64,000 bases of DNA from Thiodiazotropha sp040506775 (lineage in GTDB: Bacteria > Pseudomonadota > Gammaproteobacteria > Chromatiales > Chromatiaceae). The stretch lies in contig JBEVWC010000008.1 of the NCBI GenBank assembly GCA_040506775.1, positions 50,979-114,978 on the forward strand, written 5' to 3'. Made by a program: the position numbers and the translations under genes. The number at the start of each line of letters is the position of its first letter. Position 1 is the stretch's first letter. The notes under the pieces are model-generated. The model was given only the letters and a program-made list of their open reading frames with translations. It was not told the DNA's origin and ran no database searches. This document shows positions 37,299 through 46,619 of this stretch, piece after piece.

Positions 37299-37700
37299 AT
37301 GACAAACGTATCCAGCATATTACGAATATTCGATGTCGAGATCGTGCGCTTTGGCATCGTCGGTGTCGCAGCATCATTAACTCACTTTGTTTCCGTCTAC
37401 CTGATCGTATCTGTTTTTGGCTTACAACCCATCCTGGCTAATATCTTCGCTTTTCTCATTGCCTTCGGCGTCAGTTACATCGGTCACAGCCTGTGGACTT
37501 TCAGTCATAAGAAACATCAGCATAATAAAACTGTTGCCCGCTTTCTCGGGGTGGCCATTTTCAGCTTTGCGCTGAATGAAGGCGGTTATTATTTGCTACT
37601 TGAATACACCCAGTTGGAATATCTTGTTTCTTTGCTTATCGTGCTGATCATAGTGCCCGTAATCACCTTCATACTCAGCAAATACTGGGCATTTAGCTGA
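37299..37700 (+). CDS. GtrA-family membrane protein
   Basis: GtrA proteins are small four-helix membrane proteins thought to flip polyprenyl-phosphate sugars for Gtr-type glycosylation. The family start IVRFGIVGVAASLTHFVSVYLIV is present. It is followed by NIFAFLIAFGVSYIGHSLWTFSHKK (TM2 and its basic end) and two further helices ending PVITFILSKYWAFS, the usual GtrA C-terminus. The 133-residue length is typical. It probably serves the GT2/GT-C pair 6-9 kb upstream. Confidence 0.92.
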   Translation: MTNVSSILRIFDVEIVRFGIVGVAASLTHFVSVYLIVSVFGLQPILANIFAFLIAFGVSYIGHSLWTFSHKKHQHNKTVARFLGVAIFSFALNEGGYYLLLEYTQLEYLVSLLIVLIIVPVITFILSKYWAFS

Positions 37701-38091
37701 GATGTACCGATTCACCACCAAGTTCTCCCGAAAAGGTATCGACAGACTTCTCTGACATCACCCTTTCTGCCAACCAGGTCTTACTAACCCAGACATCATT
37801 TCGACTCACTGGCAACACGCATGATTCAAATCCTGAGTCGGATTTATCGGGGGTGAGCGATCCCGGGATATAGCCCAGTGGTTTCCAGAAATCCTTGCCT
37901 CCTGGCACTTAAAACTCACCATACTCACTGGCGCAATCCGTCCGACCTGCAATCAACATTGATACGCCAATACAGTTGGTTTTAATCCTGGTCCGCGGGT
38001 ATTAAGACTACAACCTGTCCGTTGACTGACAGATCAGGATGCGCCCTAATGTGGGGAATGTCCGCATTCATCTTTTGAAACCATACTACTC
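37701..38091. other. gene-free stretch before ygiQ
   Basis: No gene or RNA element is evident in this gap. Base composition returns to that of the housekeeping genes here. Confidence 0.45.
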
Positions 38092-40218
38092 ATGTTGAAA
38101 GTTCCTTCCCTGTTCGCTCACCGTCCCTACTGGGCCTCCCGGTTCGGCACTGCGCCCGTATTGCCCATGAGTCGTGAGGAAATGGATCAACTGGGCTGGG
38201 ACAGTTGCGATGTGATTCTGGTCACAGGAGACGCGTACGTGGATCATCCCAGCTTCGGCATGGCCCTGATCGGTCGTCTGCTGGAGGCCCAGGGGTTCCG
38301 GGTCGGGATTATCGCCCAACCTGACTGGCAGGATGCGGACTCCCTGCGGCGTCTGGGTCGCCCGAATCTCTATTTCGGGATTACTGCCGGGAATATGGAC
38401 TCGATGGTGAATCGCTATACCGCCGATCGCCGTATCCGCAGTGATGATGCCTACACGCCAAACGGGGAAGCCGGCAAGCGTCCCGATCGGTCAGTCATCG
38501 TTTATGCCCAGCGCGCACGTGAAGCCTACAAGGGCGTACCAATCGTGGTAGGAGGAATCGAGGCCAGCCTGAGACGGATCGCCCATTACGACTACTGGTC
38601 GGAGAAGGTGCGACGTTCGATTCTCCCGGACTCCAAGGCGGATCTGCTGATTTACGGCAATGCTGAACGCGCCATCGTGGAGGTTACCCATCGACTGGCC
38701 AAGGGCGAGCCCATCTCATCCATCACCGATGTGCGGGGTACCGGTTTCATGCGCCATGACCTTCCGCCGGACTGGTATGAGATCGATGCCACGGAATTGG
38801 ATGAACCAGGACCACGTCCCAACCACGCAAACCCCTATGAGGCGGCCCCCGCCTGTGACCAGAGGGTGATTCACAACAGCCACCTGCGACCCAGGAAGTT
38901 GCCAAGGGAACGCACGGTGGTACGCCTGCCCTCCTATGACCAAGTCGTCGAGGACGAGGTACTTTATGCGCATGCTTCCCGGGTGTTCCACCTGGAAACC
39001 AACCCCGGAAATGCCCGGGCCCTGGTACAGCGTCACGGCAAACGGGATGTGTGGCTCAATCCACCCCCCATACCGCTGACCACTGAGGAACTGGACAAGG
39101 TCTACGAACTGCCCTACACCCGATTACCGCACCCGGCCTACGGCGATGCGCGAAACCCGGCCTGGGAGATGATTCGTCACTCGGTGAATATCATGCGTGG
39201 CTGTTTCGGCGGCTGCACCTTCTGCTCGATCACCGAACACGAGGGGCGCATCATTCAAAGCCGTTCGGAGGACTCCATCGTGCGAGAGGTGGAGGCTATC
39301 CGCGATCAGGTGCCCGGTTTCACCGGACACATCTCCGACCTGGGCGGCCCCACCGCGAACATGTACCGTCTCGCCTGCAAGGACCCCGCAATCGAGTCAG
39401 CCTGTCGACGGCTCTCCTGCGTCTACCCCGATATCTGCGGAAATCTCAATACAGACCATCGTCCCCTCATAGACCTGTACCGAAGGACTCGCAAACTACC
39501 GGGTATCAAACGGGTTTTCATTGCATCAGGGCTGCGTTACGACCTGGCGGTTCGTTCACCTGAGTACATCCGCGAACTGGTGACCCACCATGTGGGTGGC
39601 TACCTCAAGATTGCCCCGGAGCACACCGAATCATCCCCCCTGAGCAAAATGATGAAACCGGGGATCGATCGCTATGACCAGTTCAAGAAACTGTTCGACA
39701 AATATTCCGCGGAAGCGGGCAAAGAGCAGTACCTCATCCCCTACTTCATCGCTGCGCATCCCGGCACCAGTGACCGGGACATGCTCAATCTGGCGTTGTG
39801 GCTGAAAGCCAACGGCTTCCGTCCCGACCAGGTACAATCCTTTTTACCCACCCCCCTGGCCATCGCCTCTGCGATGTACCACACCGGTCGTAATCCGCTA
39901 CAACGTATCCGCAGGGACAAGAGTGGACAGGTCGAGGTGGTGCGCGGCCTGAAGCAACGACGCCTGCACAAGGCTTTTCTGCGCTACCACGACCCGAAAA
40001 ACTGGCCCCTGCTGCGCGAGGCCCTCAAGCGAATGGGACGCAGCGATCTGATCGGCAACGGCAAAAACCAGCTGGTGCCCCGCTGGCAGCCGCGACTGGA
40101 AAAAGCCAGCTCTGCCAACCCGGAAAGCGCTTCGCGAGGCGCTTCCCGGCGAGTTTCTCCCGCCACCAGTCCCAGCCCCCGGAAAGGCGCCCGCAAGGGC
40201 CGCAGAAATACAAAATAA
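38092..40218 (+). CDS. ygiQ: YgiQ-family radical SAM protein
   Basis: YgiQ proteins are UPF0313 radical SAM enzymes whose reaction is not established. The cluster motif is MRGCFGGCTFCSITEHEG (C-x3-C-x2-C, residues about 370-387). An N-terminal cobalamin-binding-like domain starts VILVTGDAYVDHPSFGMALIG, and the C-terminal part carries YLIPYFIAAHPGTSDRDML. The Arg/Lys-rich tail (RGASRRVSPATSPSPRKGARK) is less conserved. Length (708) is normal. It stands alone on the plus strand. Confidence 0.93.
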   Translation: MLKVPSLFAHRPYWASRFGTAPVLPMSREEMDQLGWDSCDVILVTGDAYVDHPSFGMALIGRLLEAQGFRVGIIAQPDWQDADSLRRLGRPNLYFGITAGNMDSMVNRYTADRRIRSDDAYTPNGEAGKRPDRSVIVYAQRAREAYKGVPIVVGGIEASLRRIAHYDYWSEKVRRSILPDSKADLLIYGNAERAIVEVTHRLAKGEPISSITDVRGTGFMRHDLPPDWYEIDATELDEPGPRPNHANPYEAAPACDQRVIHNSHLRPRKLPRERTVVRLPSYDQVVEDEVLYAHASRVFHLETNPGNARALVQRHGKRDVWLNPPPIPLTTEELDKVYELPYTRLPHPAYGDARNPAWEMIRHSVNIMRGCFGGCTFCSITEHEGRIIQSRSEDSIVREVEAIRDQVPGFTGHISDLGGPTANMYRLACKDPAIESACRRLSCVYPDICGNLNTDHRPLIDLYRRTRKLPGIKRVFIASGLRYDLAVRSPEYIRELVTHHVGGYLKIAPEHTESSPLSKMMKPGIDRYDQFKKLFDKYSAEAGKEQYLIPYFIAAHPGTSDRDMLNLALWLKANGFRPDQVQSFLPTPLAIASAMYHTGRNPLQRIRRDKSGQVEVVRGLKQRRLHKAFLRYHDPKNWPLLREALKRMGRSDLIGNGKNQLVPRWQPRLEKASSANPESASRGASRRVSPATSPSPRKGARKGRRNTK

Positions 40219-40291
40219 CGCATTGTATTAAAAGAGTATTTTGCGTCGAAAAAAAGACTGGAAAGTGTATCAGAAATGGCCCTTTCTGTGC

Positions 40292-40320
40292 CTTGAAATC
40301 CCCCTGAAACAGAACCATAT
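40292..40320 (+). promoter_or_regulatory. sigma-32-like heat-shock promoter
   Basis: CTTGAAA (40292-40298) is followed by AACCATAT (40313-40320) at about 15-base spacing, resembling the sigma-32 elements CTTGAA and CCCCATNT. It lies 36 bases upstream of the hsp20 ATG, which has AGGAGG at good spacing. Confidence 0.5.
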
Positions 40321-40355
40321 TCATAGTAGGAAGGGATGATTTACAGGAGGACATC

Positions 40356-40802
40356 ATGAACATCACACGTTATGACCCTTGGCGTTCAATGGAAGACTGG
40401 CGTCAGGAACTTGACCGTATGTTCCATCCTCTCCTGCAACGGAGTGAAGACACCTCTCACGTGGTAGGAGGCGACTGGGCACCGGCCGTTGATATCAAGG
40501 AAGAGGAAAACCGTTATCTCATCCGCGCCGATATTCCGGGCGTGAAACCCGAAGAAATCGAGATCACCATGGAAAACGGGGTCTTGAGCATCCGTGGCGA
40601 GCGCAAGTTTGAAGAGACCGAAGAGAAGGAAAACTTCAAACGCATCGAGCGTTCCCATGGTGTCTTCTATCGGCGTTTTTCACTGCCGAACAACACCGAT
40701 CCGGAGGCCATCGAGGCCACCGGGAAGGATGGTGTGCTTGAGATCACCATCCCAAAAACGGCCACCGAAAAGCGGGCCAAACGCATCGAGGTGACGCATT
40801 GA
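40356..40802 (+). CDS. Hsp20/alpha-crystallin small heat-shock protein
   Basis: Small heat-shock proteins hold unfolding proteins in a soluble state without ATP. The N-terminal arm has RYDPWRSMEDWRQELDRMF. The alpha-crystallin domain spans about residues 45-135: ADIPGVKPEEIEITMENGVLSIRGER and FYRRFSLPNNTDPEAIEATGKDGVLEITIPK. The C-terminal I-x-V anchor appears as RIEVTH. It is monocistronic, with a sigma-32-like promoter and a terminator. Confidence 0.95.
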   Translation: MNITRYDPWRSMEDWRQELDRMFHPLLQRSEDTSHVVGGDWAPAVDIKEEENRYLIRADIPGVKPEEIEITMENGVLSIRGERKFEETEEKENFKRIERSHGVFYRRFSLPNNTDPEAIEATGKDGVLEITIPKTATEKRAKRIEVTH

Positions 40803-40858
40803 TCGGGTAGAGATTCACCCGCGCACCCCATGATCGGGAATAACCCGCTGTAACGGGA

Positions 40859-40914
40859 GCGGAATCCGGGCAAGGCAGAGAGATCCGCTGCGCCCGGATT
40901 CCGCTTTTGTTTTG
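40859..40914 (+). terminator. Rho-independent terminator after hsp20
   Basis: The stem GCGGAATCCGGGC/GCCCGGATTCCGC (40859-40871/40892-40904) is followed by TTTTGTTTT. It could also serve the convergent outer-membrane protein gene from the other side. Confidence 0.85.
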
Positions 40915-40924
40915 CATCCGCTGC

Positions 40925-41530
40925 TCAGAAACGGAAAATCAGACCCAGATTGGTCTCGAACTGGGGGAAGGCGTCCCCGCTGATCTGCAGGTTGCAGCCA
41001 CCATCACAGAACAGGCTGCCGCTGGAGTTGATCAGCGTGCTGTAGCCACGCATCTCGAATCGAATTCCCAACCGTTCGGTGGGAAACCATTTCAAGCCGC
41101 CGCCAACACTGAGGGAGAAGCGGGTTTCGTCCTGATAACCCCGATCCTCGGGACTCATCCAGGTCATCCCCAGACCGCCCGAAAAATAGGGGGTAAAGCG
41201 ATCCTGGTAGACATCCACAGTGCCCCCCACGTGAAAGTAATGAACCGCCAGGTCGAAGGCGTTATCGGGATCGGTGGCATCCGCCAGGGAGGTATCCTGA
41301 TGGCTGTAGAGAAACTCGTAGCGGGTGGTGTCCGAAGCCGGCTGGCTCAGGGTAAAGCCCCAGTCCTGAGCATCCTCCAGATCCATGCTGCGTTGAGTCC
41401 TGTCATCTTCCAGGGTTCCACCGAAGCGATAGCCTGTGAAAGGAGTGAATTCAATCCCCAGGTCAGCCGCGTTCACTAGTGAAGAACAGCACCCGTACAG
41501 CCAAATTGTCAGTAGTAAGCGTGTGCGCAT
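40925..41530 (-). CDS. outer-membrane beta-barrel protein (OmpA/OmpW-like 8-stranded)
   Basis: A signal peptide (RTRLLLTIWLYGCCSSLVNAA) precedes about 180 residues of alternating beta strands. They include LGIEFTPFTGYRFGG, TRYEFLYSHQDTS, FTPYFSGGLGMTWMS, RFSLSVGGGLKWFP and LGIRFEMRGYSTLI, ending with the barrel-closing strand LGLIFRF. The pattern fits an eight-stranded outer-membrane barrel of the OMP_b-brl type. A CxxxC pair (LFCDGGC) lies in an outer loop. The function is unknown. It converges with hsp20. Confidence 0.8.
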   Translation of the reverse strand: MRTRLLLTIWLYGCCSSLVNAADLGIEFTPFTGYRFGGTLEDDRTQRSMDLEDAQDWGFTLSQPASDTTRYEFLYSHQDTSLADATDPDNAFDLAVHYFHVGGTVDVYQDRFTPYFSGGLGMTWMSPEDRGYQDETRFSLSVGGGLKWFPTERLGIRFEMRGYSTLINSSGSLFCDGGCNLQISGDAFPQFETNLGLIFRF

Positions 41531-41599
41531 GGCGGATTCAGGAGGGAGCGAGGGTCGTTATTGGGAATTATCGCTCAATCCCCGGCAGACATCTTGGTA

Positions 41600-42454
41600 T
41601 TACTTCACATCTCGGTCTTTCGACAAATTCAAAGCCCACTCATAAAGTGCGTTCTTTTTTCTGCCGGTGATCTTTGCAGCCAGTGAGACTGCCTGTTTGA
41701 GGGGAAGTTCATCCAGCAGCACCTGCAGTATCGACTCCACTGAGAGACTGACCTGATCGGATTCCACCTCGGGGGCCCCCCCGACCAGCACCACGAACTC
41801 CCCTTTTCGCTGATCCGGATCCCCGCACACCTGATCGATTAACTCGGGCAGCCGGCCCCGCAAGAAGGTCTCATGCCGCTTGGTCAGTTCCCGCCCGATC
41901 ACTGCATTGCGAGCATCCCCGAAAACCCTCTGCATATCCCGCAGACACTCTTCAATCCGGTGACTCGCCTCATAGAACACCAGGGTCGATGGCTCATCCG
42001 CCAGGGCCTCAAACCAGCGTTGACGCTGTGACTGGGTTCTGGGGGGAAAACCGGCAAACAGGAACCGGTCCGTAGGCAGTCCTGCGGCAGAGAGTGCGCA
42101 GATGATCGCACTCACTCCTGGGATTGGAACGACCTGACCGCCCTCCGCGGCATAGGCCTGTACCAGAGGAAAGCCGGGATCGCTGATCAGCGGGGTGCCG
42201 GCATCCGACACCAGGGCTATGGACTGCCCCCCCCGCAGAGCCTCGAGCAGGGGCTGCAATTGTGCCTGTTCATTGTATTGATGCACGGCCCTGAGTGGGG
42301 TATCGATGCCGTAGTGGCGCAGCAGAGGCTTGGTGTGTCGGGTGTCTTCCGCGGCGATCCAGTCCACTTGCCGGAGAGTGGAGACTGCCCGGGGGCTCAA
42401 GTCATCAAGATTGCCGATGGGTGTTGCAACAACGTAAAGTATGCCCTTTGACAC
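41600..42454 (-). CDS. rsmI: 16S rRNA (cytidine1402-2'-O)-methyltransferase RsmI
   Basis: RsmI methylates the ribose of C1402 in 16S rRNA. The tetrapyrrole-methylase-like domain is shown by VVATPIGNLDDLSPRAVSTL at the start. IAAEDTRHTKPLLRHYGI, ALVSDAGTPLISDPGFPLV and IPGVSAIICALSAAGLPTDRF follow. The C-terminal extension has LKQAVSLAAKITGRKKNALYEWAL. Length (284) is standard. It is divergent from lpoA, as in many gammaproteobacteria. Confidence 0.96.
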   Translation of the reverse strand: MSKGILYVVATPIGNLDDLSPRAVSTLRQVDWIAAEDTRHTKPLLRHYGIDTPLRAVHQYNEQAQLQPLLEALRGGQSIALVSDAGTPLISDPGFPLVQAYAAEGGQVVPIPGVSAIICALSAAGLPTDRFLFAGFPPRTQSQRQRWFEALADEPSTLVFYEASHRIEECLRDMQRVFGDARNAVIGRELTKRHETFLRGRLPELIDQVCGDPDQRKGEFVVLVGGAPEVESDQVSLSVESILQVLLDELPLKQAVSLAAKITGRKKNALYEWALNLSKDRDVK

Positions 42455-42854
42455 GTAGTTTCCTGTTATTCAGACGCTCAGCGTCGGCTGGCTGGGCCCG
42501 GATGAGACGGGCAGCCCTTTGAAATTTAACCCTGACTATGGTTTTTCAGCGGGCAATCTGGAATATTGGCAGATTATCGAAAACTTGTCAGTTTACAATC
42601 GGAGCACACCGTACAGATCAGGCTCGCTGCTTACCGCCCAGACGATATCAGGCGGATGAAATTCGCTCAGACGAGTATGAGACAAGGCGAAATTCATCAA
42701 TCAAGCCCGCTATACCGGGGTATATGAGCATTTTGAGGCGGATTTCATCGCAGAATCGTGCCGTCTGAGTAGAATTTCAACAGCCTGCCTAAAGGTTCTG
42801 ATTCGGTATTCTGCACCCGACTGACGGGTTTCACCCACCACCAGTAATGAAGTT
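42455..42854. other. divergent rsmI-lpoA intergenic region with imperfect inverted repeat
   Basis: An inverted repeat GATGAAATTCGC/GCGAAATTCATC (42655-42666/42687-42698, one mismatch) is followed at about 42734 by a third related sequence GGCGGATTTCATCGC. GAATTTCAACAGCCTG then occurs near 42773. These look like a decayed repeated element rather than coding DNA. The RNase P RNA gene found near rsmI in Pseudomonas is not seen here. Confidence 0.45.
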
Positions 42855-44864
42855 ATGCTTAACATCCGTTTTTTCGCATTGTCGCTATTGATCGGGCTGA
42901 CCCTTCTCGCGGGTTGCACCACCACCCCAAGAGACCGCGACCGGGCATCCGCCGAACTGGAGGCCAGCCTGCAGACCCAGGTGGCCGGAATGATCGAGAA
43001 CGGTGACTATGCCGGGGCCGCAAGTCTGCTGGAAAACGCCGCTCGCATGAGTGAGTCGCCACTGCGGGAACAACTGCTGCTCAAAGCGGCGGGCTACTGG
43101 CTCAAGGCGGGCAACCAGGAACGCAGTCTGATGCTGGTGGAACAGCTGCGACCCACCCCTGAACCCAGCGATTTCAACTTCGAACTGCGCATGTTGCGCA
43201 CCGAGCTGGCAGTCCTGCAGGGCGATATCGAAAAAGCCCTGGACCTGATGCAGCCGGAGCCGGCACCGGACACCCCCCTGGACCTCAAGGTCCACTATCA
43301 TCGTAATATGGCGGAGATCTTCCGCCTCTCCGGCAACCTGCTGGAGAGTGCCCGGGAGCTGGACGTGCTGGACCAGCTGCAGGAGGAGGATCCTGAGGGC
43401 CGGTTGGCCACCCAGCAGTTACTGCTGCAGACCCTCACCACTATGACCGATACCGCGCTGTCCCTGCTGCAGCCGCAACCCCCGTCCACCCTGATCGGCT
43501 GGATGGAACTGGCGCGTATCGTCAAACAACAGATCTCCGACCCGATTGAGCTGAACAAGCTGCTGGGACAGTGGCGGGAACGTTTCCCGGATCATCCCGC
43601 AATGCAGCCCCTTCTGGCCGGCCTTCTGGAACAGCAGGGGCTGACCCCGGATGATCACATCGCGGTCCTGCTGCCCCGCAGCGGACCCTATGCCAAGGTT
43701 GCTGCGGCAGTGAGGGACGGTTTCATGGCCGCCTGGTATCAACAACCGGCGGAATACCGGCCCAAGCTGCAGTTCTACGATACCGGCACCCTGCAGGAAA
43801 CCCTCAGCGTTTACCAGAGCGCCCTGCTCAACGGCGCGCAGATGATTGTCGGGCCGCTGGACAAGGATGCGGTGAAGATGATCTCCCGACTGGAGCTGAT
43901 GGATGTCCCGGTACTCGCACTCAATCAGATCGAGGAGGACGAGGAACCACGGGAAACAATCAATCCCAATCTCTATCAGTTTGGTCTGGCGCCGGAGGAT
44001 GAAGCCGAGCAGGTTGCGGAACGGGCATGGCTCGAGGGACATCGCAGTGCACTCATCCTCACACCCTCCGATGACTGGGGCAATCGCCTGGCCGCAAGTT
44101 TCCGCAGTCGTTGGCAGCGTCTTGGCGGCGTGGTCGTGGAGCAGCAGGTCTATGACCCAAGGGAGAACGACTTTTCCGTACCGATCCGCATGCTGCTCAA
44201 CATCAACGAGAGCGAGGCCCGGATCCGCGCGCTGGTGACCCAGCTTGGGCGCAAGGTGGAGGCCGAGCCCCGGCCCCGCCAGGATGCGGATTTCATCTTT
44301 CTCGCCGCACGCCCGCAGAAAGCGCGCCAGTTACGCCCGCAGCTGAGATTTTTCCGCGCCGGCAACCTGCCGGTGTATACCACCTCCCACGTCTATTCGG
44401 GTATCCCGGATCCCACACTCGACCGGGATCTCGGAAAGATAGAGTTCGTGGACACCCCGTGGCTGCTCGAGGAGGGACAGGAAGGCGCACTGTCTCGTCA
44501 GGAGCTGGAAAAACTGATGCCCGGCGTCAAAGGGGTCTATGCAAGAATCTACGCCATGGGCATTGACAGCTACAATCTGCTGCCGCAATTGCGCGCACTG
44601 CAGGAGCAGCCTGGACGCCTGTTCAACGGCAAGAGCGGGACCCTCTACCTGGACCGGCAGAACCGCTTGCATCGCCTGCTGGCCTGGGCCGAAATGGATC
44701 AGGGCCAGGCCCATATCAGCGGCTATGCACCGCGCCTGGAGATGCCGGCCCTGGAACCGCTCGAACCTTTGACTGAGGATTCCTTTGAGCAGACCCCGGA
44801 TTCCCGTGGCAGTCTCCCTCCGGTGGAGGATCGCAACCTCTCGCAGCCTGCCGCAACACGATGA
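42855..44864 (+). CDS. lpoA: penicillin-binding protein activator LpoA
   Basis: LpoA is an outer-membrane lipoprotein that stimulates PBP1A during peptidoglycan synthesis. The lipobox LTLLAGCTTTP gives a lipidated Cys at residue 21. An N-terminal TPR-like domain (residues about 35-260) is followed by a periplasmic-binding-protein-like domain: DDHIAVLLPRSGPYAKVAAAVRDGFMAAWY, GPLDKDAVKMI, ALILTPSDDWGNRLAASFRSRW. At 669 residues it is in the family range. yraN follows with a 4-base overlap. Confidence 0.93.
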   Translation: MLNIRFFALSLLIGLTLLAGCTTTPRDRDRASAELEASLQTQVAGMIENGDYAGAASLLENAARMSESPLREQLLLKAAGYWLKAGNQERSLMLVEQLRPTPEPSDFNFELRMLRTELAVLQGDIEKALDLMQPEPAPDTPLDLKVHYHRNMAEIFRLSGNLLESARELDVLDQLQEEDPEGRLATQQLLLQTLTTMTDTALSLLQPQPPSTLIGWMELARIVKQQISDPIELNKLLGQWRERFPDHPAMQPLLAGLLEQQGLTPDDHIAVLLPRSGPYAKVAAAVRDGFMAAWYQQPAEYRPKLQFYDTGTLQETLSVYQSALLNGAQMIVGPLDKDAVKMISRLELMDVPVLALNQIEEDEEPRETINPNLYQFGLAPEDEAEQVAERAWLEGHRSALILTPSDDWGNRLAASFRSRWQRLGGVVVEQQVYDPRENDFSVPIRMLLNINESEARIRALVTQLGRKVEAEPRPRQDADFIFLAARPQKARQLRPQLRFFRAGNLPVYTTSHVYSGIPDPTLDRDLGKIEFVDTPWLLEEGQEGALSRQELEKLMPGVKGVYARIYAMGIDSYNLLPQLRALQEQPGRLFNGKSGTLYLDRQNRLHRLLAWAEMDQGQAHISGYAPRLEMPALEPLEPLTEDSFEQTPDSRGSLPPVEDRNLSQPAATR

Positions 44865-45226
44865 ACAGGGACCACCTGATACAGGGTGCAGAAGCGGAGC
44901 AGCAGGCCCTTGGGTACCTGCATCGCCAGGGACTCAGGCTGGTGGAGCGCAACTACCGCTGCAAGCTGGGTGAACTCGACCTGATCATGCGGGACCGGGA
45001 CGACGCCCTGATCTTTGTCGAGGTCCGTTATCGCCAATCGGGCGACTTCGGATCCGCACTCGAAAGCATCACCCCGTCAAAACAGAAAAAACTGCTCGCC
45101 GCAGCCCGCCACTACCTGCACAGCCACAGTGCGGATCAGCCCTGCCGTTTCGACGTGGTCGCGCTGAACGGATCCGGTCATCCGCGCATGCAATGGATCA
45201 AAAACGCCATTCAAAGCCATTGGTGA
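44861..45226 (+). CDS. yraN: YraN/UPF0102 endonuclease-like protein
   Basis: This protein has the restriction-endonuclease-like fold of UPF0102: GAEAEQQALGYLHRQGLRLVERNYRCKLGELDLIMRD, followed by LIFVEVRYRQSGDFGSALESI with the usual E-x-V catalytic area, and SKQKKLLAAARHYL. Function in vivo is unknown; a role in DNA processing has been proposed. The 121-residue length is normal. It overlaps lpoA. Confidence 0.9.
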   Translation: MNRDHLIQGAEAEQQALGYLHRQGLRLVERNYRCKLGELDLIMRDRDDALIFVEVRYRQSGDFGSALESITPSKQKKLLAAARHYLHSHSADQPCRFDVVALNGSGHPRMQWIKNAIQSHW

Positions 45227-45278
45227 GGTAAGATTCCGAGCCATGACTGAAAACTCCATCGCCAGGACATGATCATCG

Positions 45279-45866
45279 ATGCCAGACAGTGACCGCATCC
45301 AAGCGCTCTTCAACCAGAGCATCCAGACCAAAATCGACGCCTTGCCGCTGCTGATCCAACCGATTTCGGATGCTGCCCGACTGATTTTCGAAAGACTCCT
45401 GCAGGGCAACAAGATACTCAGCTGCGGCAACGGTGGATCTGCCGGGGACGCCCAGCACTTCTCATCCGAGATGCTCAACCGCTACGAACGGGAACGGCCC
45501 GGACTGCCGGCAATTGCCCTCACCACCGACAGTTCCACCGTGACATCGATTGCCAACGATGTGGATTTCTCGGCGATTTTCTCGCGCCAGGTCGAGGCCC
45601 TGGGGCAGCCCCAGGACCTGCTGCTGGCGATTTCAACCAGTGGCAATTCGAACAATGTCAATCGTGCGGTACAATCCGCCCACGAAAGGGAAATGAGCGT
45701 CGTCGCCCTGAGTGGCCGGGATGGAGGCAACCTGGCAAAACTGCTGATCCCCGGAGACGTGGAAATCCGCGTACCCGCGGAGGTCACCGCACGCATTCAG
45801 GAGACGCACCTGCTGGTCATTCACTGTCTGTGCGACCTGGTGGACCAACAACTGCTGGGCAGTTGA
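45279..45866 (+). CDS. diaA: SIS-domain protein, DiaA/GmhA-like
   Basis: The protein is a single SIS domain with SCGNGGSAGDAQHFSSEML (phosphosugar-binding loop), AIALTTDSSTVTSIANDVDF and LLLAISTSGNSNNVNRAVQSA. In E. coli, DiaA binds DnaA to promote initiation. GmhA, a close paralogue, isomerises sedoheptulose-7-phosphate. The neighbours lpoA, yraN and dolP favour DiaA, but the short sequence alone cannot exclude an isomerase. Confidence 0.85.
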   Translation: MPDSDRIQALFNQSIQTKIDALPLLIQPISDAARLIFERLLQGNKILSCGNGGSAGDAQHFSSEMLNRYERERPGLPAIALTTDSSTVTSIANDVDFSAIFSRQVEALGQPQDLLLAISTSGNSNNVNRAVQSAHEREMSVVALSGRDGGNLAKLLIPGDVEIRVPAEVTARIQETHLLVIHCLCDLVDQQLLGS

Positions 45867-46036
45867 AGCCTCCGCCCGCTGATGTTCATTCGCAATGCGG
45901 CTGCGCACAAGACCCGCTTGAATCCTGAACATCCGGTGGATCGAGACCCTATTTTCAACACGCTCTTTGAACTTACCGACTCAAAGGGTCACAAACACTA
46001 AATCGGAAACAACCCGGCTGCTTTCAGAGGAAGCTC

Positions 46037-46618
46037 ATGCAGAAACAATTATCAACGGTACTCACCATCGCCACCATCATTCTGGCCCTGCAGGGCTGCG
46101 CCGCCGCGGTCGTCGGCGGAGCCGCGGCCACCGCCTCCATTGCGCATGACCGGCGCACCACCGGAATCATCGTTGAAGATCAGAGCATCGAGCTCAAGGC
46201 CTATGACCTGCTCTCTAAAGATCCGCAGATCAAGGAACAAACCACCATCCATGTCACCAGCTACAACATGGTGGTGTTGCTGACCGGTCAGGCAGACAAC
46301 GATGGGTTACGCCGCAAGGCCGAGCAGATCGTCTCCGGCATCGAACGGGTCAGACGGGTGGTCAATGAGATTGAGATCGGCAGCAGTGCATCGCTTGGCG
46401 AAATCAGCCGCGACGCCACCCTCACCTCAGAGGTCAAGGTGCGACTCGCCGGCATCAAGATCCCCGACTTTGACCCATTGCGGGTGAAAGTGGTCACCGA
46501 GCGGGGCAGCGTATTTCTCATGGGCCTGATCACCAAGGCCGAGGGTGATGCGGTCACTGATGTGGTCCGGCACATCAGCGGTGTACGTCGGGTGATCCGG
46601 GTGTTCGAGTACATCTGA
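46037..46618 (+). CDS. dolP: BON-domain lipoprotein DolP
   Basis: DolP (YraP) is an outer-membrane lipoprotein with two BON domains that affects envelope integrity. The lipobox is ILALQGCAAAV (Cys near residue 22). BON1 includes DPQIKEQTTIHVTSYNMVVLLTGQ and BON2 includes VKVVTERGSVFLMGLITKAEGD and VRRVIRVFEYI. The gene follows diaA as in E. coli. Length (193) is normal. Confidence 0.94.
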   Translation: MQKQLSTVLTIATIILALQGCAAAVVGGAAATASIAHDRRTTGIIVEDQSIELKAYDLLSKDPQIKEQTTIHVTSYNMVVLLTGQADNDGLRRKAEQIVSGIERVRRVVNEIEIGSSASLGEISRDATLTSEVKVRLAGIKIPDFDPLRVKVVTERGSVFLMGLITKAEGDAVTDVVRHISGVRRVIRVFEYI

Positions 46619-46619
46619 A

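Noticed and set aside
42455..42854. Expected RNase P RNA next to rsmI
   Set aside because: The conserved GAGGAAAGTCCGGGC core and other rnpB landmarks are not present.
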